DNA from: CAISIP01 sp043759735
GTDB taxonomy: Bacteria; Pseudomonadota; Gammaproteobacteria; Burkholderiales; Burkholderiaceae_C
NCBI GenBank assembly: GCA_043759735.1
Contig: JAYUQC010000127.1
Location: forward strand, 1-64,000
Direction of reading: 5' to 3'
DNA length: 64,000 nt
Shown here: one piece after another, positions 44,164 through 53,083 of the stretch
Numbering within the stretch: position 1 is the first letter of the stretch
How the letters are laid out: every line of letters begins with the position of its first letter
Notes under the pieces: generated by a model
Told to the model about the DNA's origin: nothing
What the model saw: the letters and a program-made list of their open reading frames with translations, nothing else
Databases searched by the model: none
Made by a program: the position numbers and the translations under genes

Positions 44164-44763
44164 ATGGGCAAGCGAACCTGCACGATGTTGACGGCCGCCG
44201 CGCTGGTGTTTGCGCTCAGCCACCCGGTTTTGGCGCAAACCGATACGGTCACGGTCAAGCGTGATGCACAGTTGCGCGAGTCTGCGGCCGAATCGGCGCC
44301 CAGCCTTGTCGCGCTGCCGGTGCAGACGCAACTGACACGGCTGACGGCACGCCAGGGCCCGTGGATTGAGGTGCGCACGGCCCAGGGCCAGACGGGCTGG
44401 GTCCATATGTTCGATATCGGTACGGCACCGGCGGCCAAGGGCGGCAATATCGCCACTGGCGCGTTGCGTGGCCTGACCGGCCTGTTTGGCCGTGGCAATA
44501 CGCTGGCCCCCACGAGAACCACCACGGTCGGAATCCGTGGCCTGGGAGCTGAAGAGATCGCCAACGCACAACCCAATCTGGCTGCGGTGACCCTGGCCGA
44601 ATCCCTGCGCATGGACGCGACGCAGGCGCAACAGTTTGCGGCCACCGCCAACTTGGCCGTTCAACGCGTGGAACCGCTTCCGGTGCCGCCCAGATCGAAT
44701 AATTCGACGACGCCGGCTGGCGCCGGGGCGGCAGGTGCAGCAGCAGCAGGAGAAAATCGATGA
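44164..44763 (+). CDS. Periplasmic SH3-domain protein
   Basis: This 199-residue protein has a signal peptide ending VLAQ and a bacterial SH3 domain (about 28-85: VKRDAQLRESAAESAPSLVAL, then GPWIEVRTAQGQTGWVHMFDIG). A Gly-rich stretch and a helical segment (LGAEEIANAQPNLAAVTLAES) follow. The stop overlaps the start of the M48 protease gene by 4 bp, so the two are coupled and probably work together at the cell envelope. Confidence 0.85.
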   Translation: MGKRTCTMLTAAALVFALSHPVLAQTDTVTVKRDAQLRESAAESAPSLVALPVQTQLTRLTARQGPWIEVRTAQGQTGWVHMFDIGTAPAAKGGNIATGALRGLTGLFGRGNTLAPTRTTTVGIRGLGAEEIANAQPNLAAVTLAESLRMDATQAQQFAATANLAVQRVEPLPVPPRSNNSTTPAGAGAAGAAAAGENR

Positions 44764-45929
44764 ACCACCCGCCTTGTTGTCACGACCGTACGCTCGTGCG
44801 GTCATGGGTGTCTACATCCATGGCACTGTGCATGTGTGTGTTGTCGTTTTACCCGGGTCTGGCCCAGAGTCAGGATGCCAGCAAGGCGCTCAATCTGTTT
44901 CAGCAAATGCTGCGGCCAAACCAGGCGCCGGTGCCGGTGCCTGCAAATCCTGGCCTACCTGCCAACCCTGCATTGCCCATTGGTCCGGCAGGCCTGCTGG
45001 GCAACGCGCTCAGCGGGGCTGGTGGCGGCAGGTCCGCAGGCAATGCAGCCATGGCCGCAGACCTGATGGGGCTACTGTCGCAGTCCACGTCCCAGATCGA
45101 CCAGGCTCAGGAGATCGAAATCGGCCGCCAACTCTCGGCGGTGCTGTTGGGCAGCAAAGGGCTGCATCCGGACATGCAATTGCAGCGCTACGTCAATCAG
45201 TTGGGGCGCTGGATCAGCCTGCAGACCAACCGTCCCGAACTGCCCTGGACCTTCGCCGTGCTGGACGACAACGGCTTCAATGCCTTTGCAGCGCCTGGCG
45301 GATATATCTACGTCACCAAGGGTCTCATCGACCGGGTTGCCGACGAGTCCGAGCTGGCCGGCATCCTGGCGCACGAGATCAGCCATGTGATACGCCGGCA
45401 CCATCTAGAGGCCATTGGCAAGAACGCGCGTGCCGGCATCGTGACCCAGTTGATCGGCTCGCAACTCAACACCAACCTGGGCGGTGCCTTGTCTGCCCAG
45501 TTGATTGGCCTGGGGCGCAACCTGTATTCCAAGGGCCTGGATCAGGACGATGAATACGAAGCCGACCGGCTGGGTATTGCCCTGGCGGCCAGTGCCGGCT
45601 TCGATCCTTATGGCCTGGTCGCGGTATTGCAGCAGTTGCGTTCGGCGGCGCCAGACAACCCGGTGTTCAGCCTGTCACTCAGCACGCACCCGCCCGCCCA
45701 GTTGCGCATTGACCAGGTGGAACAGGCGATGGGAACGCGCATGGATGCACTTGCCGGCAAGCCGGTGATTGCCATTGCGCAACGCATGGAACAACTTGCG
45801 GCGCGCGAGAATGACCGCAACACCGCCGCTGCGGCAGCGGCCGCAGCGGCGGCAAACAAACCTCCCCCGGCCGTTCGTCTGCCGGTGGCCAAGCCGGCAC
45901 CTGCCAAGACCAACAAGGGCAAGACCTAG
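44760..45929 (+). CDS. Periplasmic M48 family metalloprotease
   Basis: The 389-residue protein has an N-terminal hydrophobic export signal and the zinc-protease motif HEISH at 205-209 (LAHEISHVIRRHH), with the third ligand Glu probably in the downstream DEYEADRLG segment. The catalytic region FAAPGGYIYVTKGLI is typical of the BepA/YfgC-like M48 group, which handles outer-membrane protein assembly quality control. A TPR domain as in BepA is not evident; instead there is an Ala/Lys/Pro-rich tail. It is coupled to the SH3 gene. Confidence 0.92.
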   Translation: MNHPPCCHDRTLVRSWVSTSMALCMCVLSFYPGLAQSQDASKALNLFQQMLRPNQAPVPVPANPGLPANPALPIGPAGLLGNALSGAGGGRSAGNAAMAADLMGLLSQSTSQIDQAQEIEIGRQLSAVLLGSKGLHPDMQLQRYVNQLGRWISLQTNRPELPWTFAVLDDNGFNAFAAPGGYIYVTKGLIDRVADESELAGILAHEISHVIRRHHLEAIGKNARAGIVTQLIGSQLNTNLGGALSAQLIGLGRNLYSKGLDQDDEYEADRLGIALAASAGFDPYGLVAVLQQLRSAAPDNPVFSLSLSTHPPAQLRIDQVEQAMGTRMDALAGKPVIAIAQRMEQLAARENDRNTAAAAAAAAAANKPPPAVRLPVAKPAPAKTNKGKT

Positions 45930-45969
45930 CAGCCTGGCCGCGTGGCCGCCAGCACCGAAGCTGGAACGA

Positions 45970-47265
45970 CTACATGTTATCCATGCCGCCGCCCAGATGC
46001 CGGTGCAGCCGGCGTATCGAACGCCAGACCCACCAGGCCACCAGCGGAATCGCTGCGGCAGCGCTGCTTTCGGAATTCAGCGGCCAACCCCAGGGTTGCG
46101 CCGCCTTGGCCAGGTAGGTCACCAGCCCCACCACGTAATAGGTGATGGCAGCAACGGACAAACCCTCAACGGTCGATTGCAGCTTGAGCTGCATGCCCTG
46201 GCGCCGGTTCATCGCGGTCAGCAGTTCCTGGCTGCTTTGCTGTTGCTCGATCTCGACCCGGGTCCGCAACAGGTTGCTGATGCGCGACACGCGCTGAGAC
46301 AAGGCGTCCTGCCGGCGCGCCGCCCACTCGCAGGTGCTGCGGGCAGGGGTCAGACGCCGGTCCATGAACTCGCGCACCGTCTGCATTCCAGCTTGGCGCG
46401 ACTCGGCGATATCCTGAATGCGGCGGTCCATCAATTCGAAATACGCTGCACTGGCCGACAAACGGTAATGGGTCGTCGCATGCTGACTCTCGACCTGCCC
46501 GGCCAGCCGGGTCAAACGGTCGAGCAGCATCGGCTCGTCGGCCCGGGTCGCCGTGCGGATCAGCTCAGCCAGTTCCGCCAGCTCGCGCTCGGCACTGCCC
46601 AACACCGCCGCGACGCCGCGCGCTGCTGGCAGTCCCAGCAATGCCGCCATGCGGTAGGTCTCGATCTCCAGCAGGCGCTGCACCAATCGGCCCAGCCTGC
46701 GGGGAGTCATGCCGCCAGTAAACAGCAGCATGCGCGAGAAGCCATCGGCATGCACCGCGAAATCGGTAAAAAGCTCGCCAAAACCGTCTGCGACGGTAGA
46801 CCCGACCAGCGTGTCTTCCTGCAGCAGCGAACGAACCAGATCGCCGGAATCGGTTGCACCGGAGGGCATGATCCACACATGCAGGCATGCCAGCGCGCTG
46901 CCGGGCAAGGCCGCAAGCCAGTCATGCGGCACCACGCCTAGGGCCGTCTGCGGAGCGCGGCCATCGGGCTTGGCCGCCGGCTGCCCGAGAATGAAAGTCC
47001 AGGTGACGAACTCGGTGTGCAGTTCCCACCGGATCCGAAATCCAGCAACGTCCAAGCGCAGGTGGGTCGCGTCCGCGTCGGGCAACGGCAGATGATGGTC
47101 ACGCAGCAACATTGCCAGATGTTCCCGGCTGGCCTGGCGCTGCGCTGGATCGCACAACATCACGATGCGCGAGATCGATTGTGGTGCATGCATCGCCTCC
47201 GGTGGCCTGGCATGCACTTCGTTGTGCAGCGCCATGCGCTGCGGATGCTGTGTGAGGATGTTCAT
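45970..47265 (-). CDS. DUF3422 family protein
   Basis: This 431-residue protein has the DUF3422 N-terminus NEVHARPPEAM after a short lead, a long helical middle region (about 200-380) with QQQSSQELLTAMNRRQGMQLKLQ, and two C-terminal membrane helices (VAAITYYVVGLVTYLAKA and AAAIPLVAWWVW). Such proteins are probably inner-membrane bound, and their role is unknown. Start 47265 (MNILTQHPQR) fits the family. Confidence 0.88.
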   Translation of the reverse strand: MNILTQHPQRMALHNEVHARPPEAMHAPQSISRIVMLCDPAQRQASREHLAMLLRDHHLPLPDADATHLRLDVAGFRIRWELHTEFVTWTFILGQPAAKPDGRAPQTALGVVPHDWLAALPGSALACLHVWIMPSGATDSGDLVRSLLQEDTLVGSTVADGFGELFTDFAVHADGFSRMLLFTGGMTPRRLGRLVQRLLEIETYRMAALLGLPAARGVAAVLGSAERELAELAELIRTATRADEPMLLDRLTRLAGQVESQHATTHYRLSASAAYFELMDRRIQDIAESRQAGMQTVREFMDRRLTPARSTCEWAARRQDALSQRVSRISNLLRTRVEIEQQQSSQELLTAMNRRQGMQLKLQSTVEGLSVAAITYYVVGLVTYLAKAAQPWGWPLNSESSAAAAIPLVAWWVWRSIRRLHRHLGGGMDNM

Positions 47266-47333
47266 GTTGTGGACGATGGCTGGCTGCGCCCGATTGTCAA
47301 CGACCCCCAACGCACGCCGTCTCCAAGCGCCAA

Positions 47334-47351
47334 CGGCACCCGAAGGTGCCG
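47334..47351 (-). terminator. UUCG-loop hairpin after tctA
   Basis: On the minus strand CGGCACC (47351-47345) and GGTGCCG (47340-47334) close on a TTCG loop, giving the very stable C(UUCG)G tetraloop in RNA. It starts 41 nt past the tctA stop and has no T-run, so it may protect the 3' end or aid factor-dependent termination. Confidence 0.5.
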
Positions 47352-47391
47352 CTGTGCAGACAGGGCGCAGGCGCCGGTCGCCCGCGGATCC

Positions 47392-48903
47392 TCATTCCTC
47401 GACGAATGCCTCCTCGCGCTTGCGCTTGACCGACGGCAGCAACACGATGACCAGCAACAGGGCCGCGACCGCCAGCAGGCTGGCCGAAAGGCCCCGTGTC
47501 ACGAACACGCTCCAATCGCCGCGCGACAACAACAAGGCCCGGCGCAGATTCTCCTCCATCATCGGCCCGAGCACAAATCCCAGCAGCAGAGGCGCGGGTT
47601 CGATCCCCAGCTTGATGAAGCTGTAACCGATGACGCCGAAGATCGCCACCATCCAGATGTCGAAGGTGTTGTTGTTGGTGGAGTACACGCCGATTGCGCA
47701 AAACAGCACGATGGCCGGAAACAACCAGCGATAGGGCACCGTGAGCAGTTTGATCCAGATGCCGATCAGCGGCAGGTTCAGGACGATCAGCATCGCGTTG
47801 CCGATCCACATCGAGGCGATCAGGCCCCAGAACAGTTCCGGATTGCTGGTCATCACCTGCGGCCCCGGCTGGATGTTGTGGATGGTCATCGCGCCCACCA
47901 TCAAGGCCATCACCGCGTTGGGCGGAATGCCCAGCGTCAGCAGCGGGATGAACGATGTCTGCGAGGCCGCATTGTTGGCCGACTCGGGCCCGGCCACGCC
48001 ACGGATATTGCCCTTGCCGAAAGGAATCTCGCCCGGTCGCATCTTGGTCTTTTTTTCAATGGTGTAGGCGGCGAATGCCGCCATTACCGCACCGCCACCG
48101 GGCAAGATGCCCAGCGCGGAACCGAGCAACGTCCCTCGGAGTACAGCCGGAATCATGTTCCGGAAATCCTCGCGCGTAGGCATCAGGCCCTTGACTTCGG
48201 CCGCAAACACCTGGCGCTCGCTCGCGTGTTTGCCCAGGTTGCTGATGATTTCGCCGTAACCGAACACGCCCATGCCGATCACGATGAAACCGATGCCGTC
48301 CGTGAGTTCGGGAATATCGAAACTGAACCGCGCCACGCCGGAGTTCACGTCGGTGCCGACCAAGCCCATCAACAGGCCCAGCAACACCATGCCGACCGCC
48401 TTGAGGATGGAACCGGACGCGAGCACGATGGCGCCGATCAATCCGAGGATCATCAGCGAAAAATATTCGGCCGGCCCGAACTTGAAAGCGACTTCGGTCA
48501 GCGGTACCGCGAAACCGGCCAGCACCAGGGTGCCGACACAACCGGCAAAGAACGAGCCCAGTCCGGCCGCCGCCAGTGCCGGCCCGGCGCGCCCCTGGCG
48601 CGCCATCTGGTAGCCGTCGATCACCGTGACGACGGACGACGTCTCGCCCGGCAGATTGACCAAAATGGCCGTGGTGGAGCCGCCGTATTGGGCTCCATAA
48701 TAAATACCTGCCAGCATGATCAGCGCCGACACCGGCGGCAAGGCATAGGTGGCCGGCAACAACATCGCGATGGTCGCCAGCGGCCCGATGCCCGGCAACA
48801 CGCCGATCAGCGTACCCAGCAGGCAGCCGACAAACGCGTACAACAGGTTGATCGGCGTGAACGCAACGCCAAAGCCGATCGAGAGATTGGTAATCAAGTC
48901 CAT
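47392..48903 (-). CDS. tctA: Tripartite tricarboxylate transporter permease TctA
   Basis: The 503-residue large permease of a TTT-family secondary importer has about eleven membrane helices and the signature regions GVLPGIGPLATIAMLLP and GILPGGGAVMAAFAAY, plus the YGGSTTAILVNLPGE motif. TTT systems import carboxylates such as citrate with a proton or sodium gradient. ATG 48903 has a GGGGA site. It follows tctB after about 10 bp. No tctC binding-protein gene is within reach. Confidence 0.95.
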   Translation of the reverse strand: MDLITNLSIGFGVAFTPINLLYAFVGCLLGTLIGVLPGIGPLATIAMLLPATYALPPVSALIMLAGIYYGAQYGGSTTAILVNLPGETSSVVTVIDGYQMARQGRAGPALAAAGLGSFFAGCVGTLVLAGFAVPLTEVAFKFGPAEYFSLMILGLIGAIVLASGSILKAVGMVLLGLLMGLVGTDVNSGVARFSFDIPELTDGIGFIVIGMGVFGYGEIISNLGKHASERQVFAAEVKGLMPTREDFRNMIPAVLRGTLLGSALGILPGGGAVMAAFAAYTIEKKTKMRPGEIPFGKGNIRGVAGPESANNAASQTSFIPLLTLGIPPNAVMALMVGAMTIHNIQPGPQVMTSNPELFWGLIASMWIGNAMLIVLNLPLIGIWIKLLTVPYRWLFPAIVLFCAIGVYSTNNNTFDIWMVAIFGVIGYSFIKLGIEPAPLLLGFVLGPMMEENLRRALLLSRGDWSVFVTRGLSASLLAVAALLLVIVLLPSVKRKREEAFVEE

Positions 48904-48913
48904 GCAATTCCCC

Positions 48914-49402
48914 TTAACCGGCAATAAATGCAGGCCACGCCGGGAACTGCAGTTTCAACGCCACGATGAACGTGAGATAACAGGTGATCGCAAGGATGAC
49001 GGCCAGGACCACCACCTCCTTGAACTTGAACTCCTCGCCGGCCAGCGCTGCGATGAAGGTCAGTGCGATGATGGCTGCGATCAGACCCATGTACGGAAGG
49101 CCAATGCCGGGCAGACCACCCAGCAAAACCCCGAACGTCAGGTTGGCCAGGATGATGAAGAACAGCGGCCTCCAGGCGATGCTGCCGATCTTGTCGCCGT
49201 CCTCGGTCTCCACCACCAGCGCATTGAAAGTCACGACGATACCCAGTATCGCCAGCAACACACCCAGCATCAGCGGGAAATAGCCCGGACCCATCCGCGC
49301 CGCATCGCCCACCTTGTAGTTGGTCGCACCCCAGGCGAAGGCGATTCCCACCACGATGAACAACAGCCCGGAAAAAAAGTCCTTCTGACTCTTGATACGC
49401 AT
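48914..49402 (-). CDS. tctB: Tripartite tricarboxylate transporter small subunit TctB
   Basis: The 162-residue membrane protein has four helices and the TctB pattern KDFFSGLLFIVVGIAFAWGA, ARMGPGYFPLMLGVLLAILG. A GAGGAGA site marks ATG 49402. It is the first gene of a tctB-tctA pair. The periplasmic TctC that gives specificity must be encoded elsewhere; TctC homologues are numerous in Burkholderiales. Confidence 0.92.
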   Translation of the reverse strand: MRIKSQKDFFSGLLFIVVGIAFAWGATNYKVGDAARMGPGYFPLMLGVLLAILGIVVTFNALVVETEDGDKIGSIAWRPLFFIILANLTFGVLLGGLPGIGLPYMGLIAAIIALTFIAALAGEEFKFKEVVVLAVILAITCYLTFIVALKLQFPAWPAFIAG

Positions 49403-49537
49403 GCAATGTCTCCTCAGACGTTCCGATTCGGCGCCATTGTGAAGCCGATTACCGACGCCCGGCATGTGGATTTCACCTACTCGCTCTGCAAATCGACCTG
49501 CTACCGCGGGTTTTCCCGCAGGCACTCGGCGCGGATA

Positions 49538-51331
49538 TCAGCTTAACGGCGGGGTCGCGGCCAGCACCTCGGCCATGACCGTCGTGCCATGGGCCACTTG
49601 CAGCGCACCGGCCAGGCGCAACGGTCGCATGCCGTCCTTGACGGCCTGCCGGCGCAGGGCGTCGATGCTGGGTTCGCGCGTCACGGTCGCCTTGAAGGCT
49701 TCGGTCACGACCAGCAGTTCGTACAGGCCGGTACGACCTCGAAAACCGGTCATGCGGCAATCCACACAACCCACGGGCTTGAACGGCCGGTAGGCGCCAT
49801 TGATCTGCCACGGCTTGACGAACTCGGCCAGATCGGCCCGGTTGGCATCGGTATCGCGCACCCGGCATTTGTCGCACAGCGTGCGCACCAGACGCTGCGC
49901 CAGAACCCCGTGCAAGGTGGCGTTGATCAGGTACGGCGGGATGCCCAGTTCCAGCAGGCGGCTGACCGCCGACGGTGCATCGTTGGTGTGCAGGGTCGAG
50001 AAAACCAGATGCCCGGTCAGCGCGGCCTGCACCGCCATTTCGGCCGTCTGCAGATCGCGGATTTCTCCCACCATGATGATGTCCGGGTCCTGGCGCATCA
50101 GTGCCCGCAGGCCTTCGGTAAAGCTGAAATCGAGATGCGGCTGCACCTGGGTCTGGTTGAACGAAGGCTCGATCATCTCGATCGGGTCTTCCACCGTGCT
50201 GACATTGACTTCTTCGGTCGCGACCCGCTTGAGCGTGGAATACAGGGTTGTCGTCTTGCCCGAACCGGTCGGGCCGGTGACCAGCACTATGCCGTGCGGC
50301 TGCTTGACCAGCGCCTCCCAGCGCTGCGCATCATGCGCCGCGAAGCCTAGCGCGCTCAGGTCCTTGACCGCGTTGTCCGGATCGAAGATGCGCATCACCA
50401 TCTTCTCGCCGAACGCCGTCGGCAGCGTGGAAATCCGCATCTCCACTTCATCGCCACGCGGGTTGCGGGTCTTGATGCGTCCGTCCTGCGGACGGCGCTT
50501 CTCGACCACGTCCATGCGCCCGAGCAGTTTGATACGCGCCGTCATCGCATTGAGCACGCCCATCGGCATCTGGTACACCGGATGCAGCACGCCGTCGATG
50601 CGAAATCGGATCACGCCCTGGTCGCGGCGCGGCTCCAGATGGATGTCGCTGGCGCGCTGGTCGAACGCGTATTGCCACAACCAGTCCACCACCTGCACCA
50701 CGCCCTGGTCATTGGCGTCCAGCTGCTTGTTTGCCTTGCCCAGTTCGACCAACTGCTCGAAGCTGGTGCCGGCGTTGGCACCGCCGGTCTTCATCGCAGC
50801 ACGCACCGACTTGGCCAGCGCATAGAACTCGGCCGTGTAGCGGGCGATTTCCCCCGGACTTGCCAGCACCCGCCGCACGCTGCGCCGGGCCTGGCGTTCG
50901 ACCTCGGCCACCCAGTCGGTGATGAACGGCTCGGCGGTTGCCACCACGAGTTCGGTAGGCGATACCTGCACCGGCAGGACCCGGTGGCGCTCGGCATACG
51001 GCGCACTCATGGCGTCGGCGACCTTGCCGACATCGACCTTGAGCGGATCAATGCGCAGGTATCCGATTCCGGCCCGGCCGGCCAGCCATTGGGTCAGGCT
51101 CTCGATGTCCAGCGCGCGGTTGTCGGCGGCACCGCGCATCGACACGCTGGCCAGGCGCACCAGCGGATGCTGCGCACTTTCGGCCTGGGAGCAGCGCGCG
51201 ATGGTCCGCTCTGCCTCATCCTGGGCAATCACGCCGTCCTCGCGCAGCCACTCGACCAGGGTACGCCAGGCCAGCGGGCCTTGCGGTGATGGGCGCACGG
51301 TCGTCGCCTTGGGTTTGGTCGCGCTGCTCAT
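49538..51331 (-). CDS. GspE/PilB-type secretion ATPase (PulE/MshE-like), orphan
   Basis: The 597-residue hexameric ATPase has an N-terminal MshEN-like region (about 20-170), Walker A GPTGSGKTT at 353-361, Asp and His boxes (STVEDPIEMIE, GHLVFSTLHTNDA), Walker B (PDIIMVGEIRD), and a zinc site formed by CDKC and, about 35 residues later, CVDC. These drive type II secretion or type IV pilus assembly. No pilin, platform or secretin gene is nearby. Its start overlaps the SpeE-like stop by 4 bp. It may serve a pilus or secretion machine encoded elsewhere. Confidence 0.92.
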   Translation of the reverse strand: MSSATKPKATTVRPSPQGPLAWRTLVEWLREDGVIAQDEAERTIARCSQAESAQHPLVRLASVSMRGAADNRALDIESLTQWLAGRAGIGYLRIDPLKVDVGKVADAMSAPYAERHRVLPVQVSPTELVVATAEPFITDWVAEVERQARRSVRRVLASPGEIARYTAEFYALAKSVRAAMKTGGANAGTSFEQLVELGKANKQLDANDQGVVQVVDWLWQYAFDQRASDIHLEPRRDQGVIRFRIDGVLHPVYQMPMGVLNAMTARIKLLGRMDVVEKRRPQDGRIKTRNPRGDEVEMRISTLPTAFGEKMVMRIFDPDNAVKDLSALGFAAHDAQRWEALVKQPHGIVLVTGPTGSGKTTTLYSTLKRVATEEVNVSTVEDPIEMIEPSFNQTQVQPHLDFSFTEGLRALMRQDPDIIMVGEIRDLQTAEMAVQAALTGHLVFSTLHTNDAPSAVSRLLELGIPPYLINATLHGVLAQRLVRTLCDKCRVRDTDANRADLAEFVKPWQINGAYRPFKPVGCVDCRMTGFRGRTGLYELLVVTEAFKATVTREPSIDALRRQAVKDGMRPLRLAGALQVAHGTTVMAEVLAATPPLS

Positions 51332-52092
51332 GCCTGGGCCACCAGCGGCTTGAGCACACGCACCCACTGTGCGCCCGGCAAGCCCCAGCGTTGCTCGATC
51401 TGCTGTGCCCGGCCCGACAGCAGCGCCCGGGTCGGACGTGCGGCCTTTTTTTGCGCCAGCACCACCGTATTGCCCTCCCGGGTCGCCTTGAACGGCCAGA
51501 TTGCGTCCTGGCCAAATACCGCGGCCAATCGATCGACGCTGCGCCCAAAACTGGATGCCCGTCCAAACAGGTTGACGCTCAGGCAGCCGTCCTCGGTCAG
51601 CAGCCGACGGCAGTCGGCATAAAACGCCTCGCTGTCCAGCACCGGTGCAGCAGCGTCATGGTCGTACAGGTCGATCTGCAGCGCATCGATGGTGCCCCAC
51701 CAGCGCGGCTCCTGGATTTCCTGCGCCGCATCGGCCAGCACCACGCGCATGCGGGCGTTGTCGGGCGGCAGTTTGAACCAGCCGCGGCAGGCGACCAGCA
51801 CCTTGGGATTGATCTCGACCGCCACGGTCTGCATGCGCAGCACCTTGGCGCAGAACTTGGTCAACGAGCCGGCACCCAGCCCCAGTTGCATGGCACGGCG
51901 ACGCACAACCGTGTCGGCGTCCACGAACAGCAGCCAGGCCATCATGCGCTGGATGTACTGGTGCACCAGCACCTGCGGCGAATCGATCAACATCGAGCCC
52001 TGTATCCAGATCGAATCCAGATGCAGGTGCCGCACCGGGCCTTCATCGGAAAAATGCACATCGGCCAGCGCAGCGGGTTGGGTCTTCACCAT
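51328..52092 (-). CDS. Spermidine synthase-like SAM-dependent protein
   Basis: This 254-residue Rossmann-fold protein resembles the SpeE superfamily: AMQLGLGAGSLTKF is the SAM-type glycine motif, VAVEINPKVL the acidic second strand, and ALQIDLYDHDAAAP the catalytic-loop region. Aminopropyltransferases need specific acidic residues for polyamine binding (usually YDxxxxD in this loop); here the match is partial, so methyltransferase or other activity is possible. It sits 6 bp after tatD and is coupled to the GspE-type gene. Confidence 0.8.
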   Translation of the reverse strand: MVKTQPAALADVHFSDEGPVRHLHLDSIWIQGSMLIDSPQVLVHQYIQRMMAWLLFVDADTVVRRRAMQLGLGAGSLTKFCAKVLRMQTVAVEINPKVLVACRGWFKLPPDNARMRVVLADAAQEIQEPRWWGTIDALQIDLYDHDAAAPVLDSEAFYADCRRLLTEDGCLSVNLFGRASSFGRSVDRLAAVFGQDAIWPFKATREGNTVVLAQKKAARPTRALLSGRAQQIEQRWGLPGAQWVRVLKPLVAQA

Positions 52093-52098
52093 GGCGCG

Positions 52099-52950
52099 TT
52101 ATACCAGCAAGCCACGCAGTTTCGGCAACGCGGCGCAGGCATTCTCGCGCGTCGCATGGGCCAATGCCTGCGCCGATACGCCCCGCAGGTCGGCCAGCAG
52201 CGCGCCGATCGACGGCAGCTGCGCCGGTTCGTTGACGCCCTGGGGCAGACCTGCAGCGCGTTGCGCCGCAGTCGCATACAACCAGTGCGGCGGAATGTCC
52301 GGCGCATCGGTTTCGAGCACCAGCGCGTCCAGCGGCAAGTTGGTCGCCAGGCGGCGCAGTTGCAGCGCCCGGTCAAAGGTGACGGCCCCACCGAAACCGA
52401 GCTTGAATCCCAGCGCGGTAAATGCCTGCGCCTGCTGCAGGCTGCCGGAAAACGCATGCGCAATACCGTGCCAGCCGTTGGAACGATCCGGTGCCACAGC
52501 GCGCAAACCGCGCAGCAATCGATCGGCCGACCGGCGGACATGCAGGATCACCGGCAGTGCAAACCGGCGCGCAAGCTTGAGCTGCTCCAGATAGAAATGC
52601 TCCTGGCGCGCGCGCATCGCAGGCTCGCACAGCGAAGGCACAAAAAAGTCGAGACCGATCTCACCGACCGCGACCAGCCGCGGGTCCTGCGCATGCAGGC
52701 GCAAGGCGGCTTGCAGCGCCAGCAAGTCATTCTCGGACGCCTGCGGCACATACATCGGATGAATGCCCAGCGCGTAGCTGTCGCCACTCAGGTGCGCCAG
52801 CGCCCGCACCTGCGCGAAGTTGGCCACGCACACGGCCGGAACGATGCAGTGCGCCACTCCGGCAGCGCGCGCCCGCATCCGAACCTGCGCGCGGCAGTCG
52901 GTGAACTCCGCCGCATCGAGATGACAATGGGTATCGATCCAATCCGCCAT
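52099..52950 (-). CDS. TatD family hydrolase
   Basis: TatD enzymes are metal-dependent (TIM-barrel amidohydrolase fold) nucleases, often 3'-5' exonucleases in DNA repair or RNA quality control. The 283-residue protein has the first metal motif THCHLD (His8, His10), an early ALGIHPMY, GEIGLDF, the conserved Glu/His pair near VILHVRRS, and ETDAPDIPPHW at the end. It heads a three-gene minus-strand group with the SpeE-like and GspE-type genes. Confidence 0.92.
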   Translation of the reverse strand: MADWIDTHCHLDAAEFTDCRAQVRMRARAAGVAHCIVPAVCVANFAQVRALAHLSGDSYALGIHPMYVPQASENDLLALQAALRLHAQDPRLVAVGEIGLDFFVPSLCEPAMRARQEHFYLEQLKLARRFALPVILHVRRSADRLLRGLRAVAPDRSNGWHGIAHAFSGSLQQAQAFTALGFKLGFGGAVTFDRALQLRRLATNLPLDALVLETDAPDIPPHWLYATAAQRAAGLPQGVNEPAQLPSIGALLADLRGVSAQALAHATRENACAALPKLRGLLV

Positions 52951-53083
52951 ACAGGGAAAACCCTCTCCAGGTGCCTCTTGCGTTGCGCAGCCTTTGACAC
53001 TAGATTGTCATGCGAGTGTCACCTCCGGCATTTACAGTGCTGTCGCCGCCACCAGCCATTTTCATCCACCCCAAGGAAGACCC

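Noticed and set aside
47017..48927. A 636-codon plus-strand frame opposite tctA and the DUF3422 start
   Set aside because: It is rich in His/Gln/Arg/Asp as expected for antisense of membrane-protein genes, and tctA is clearly the real gene.
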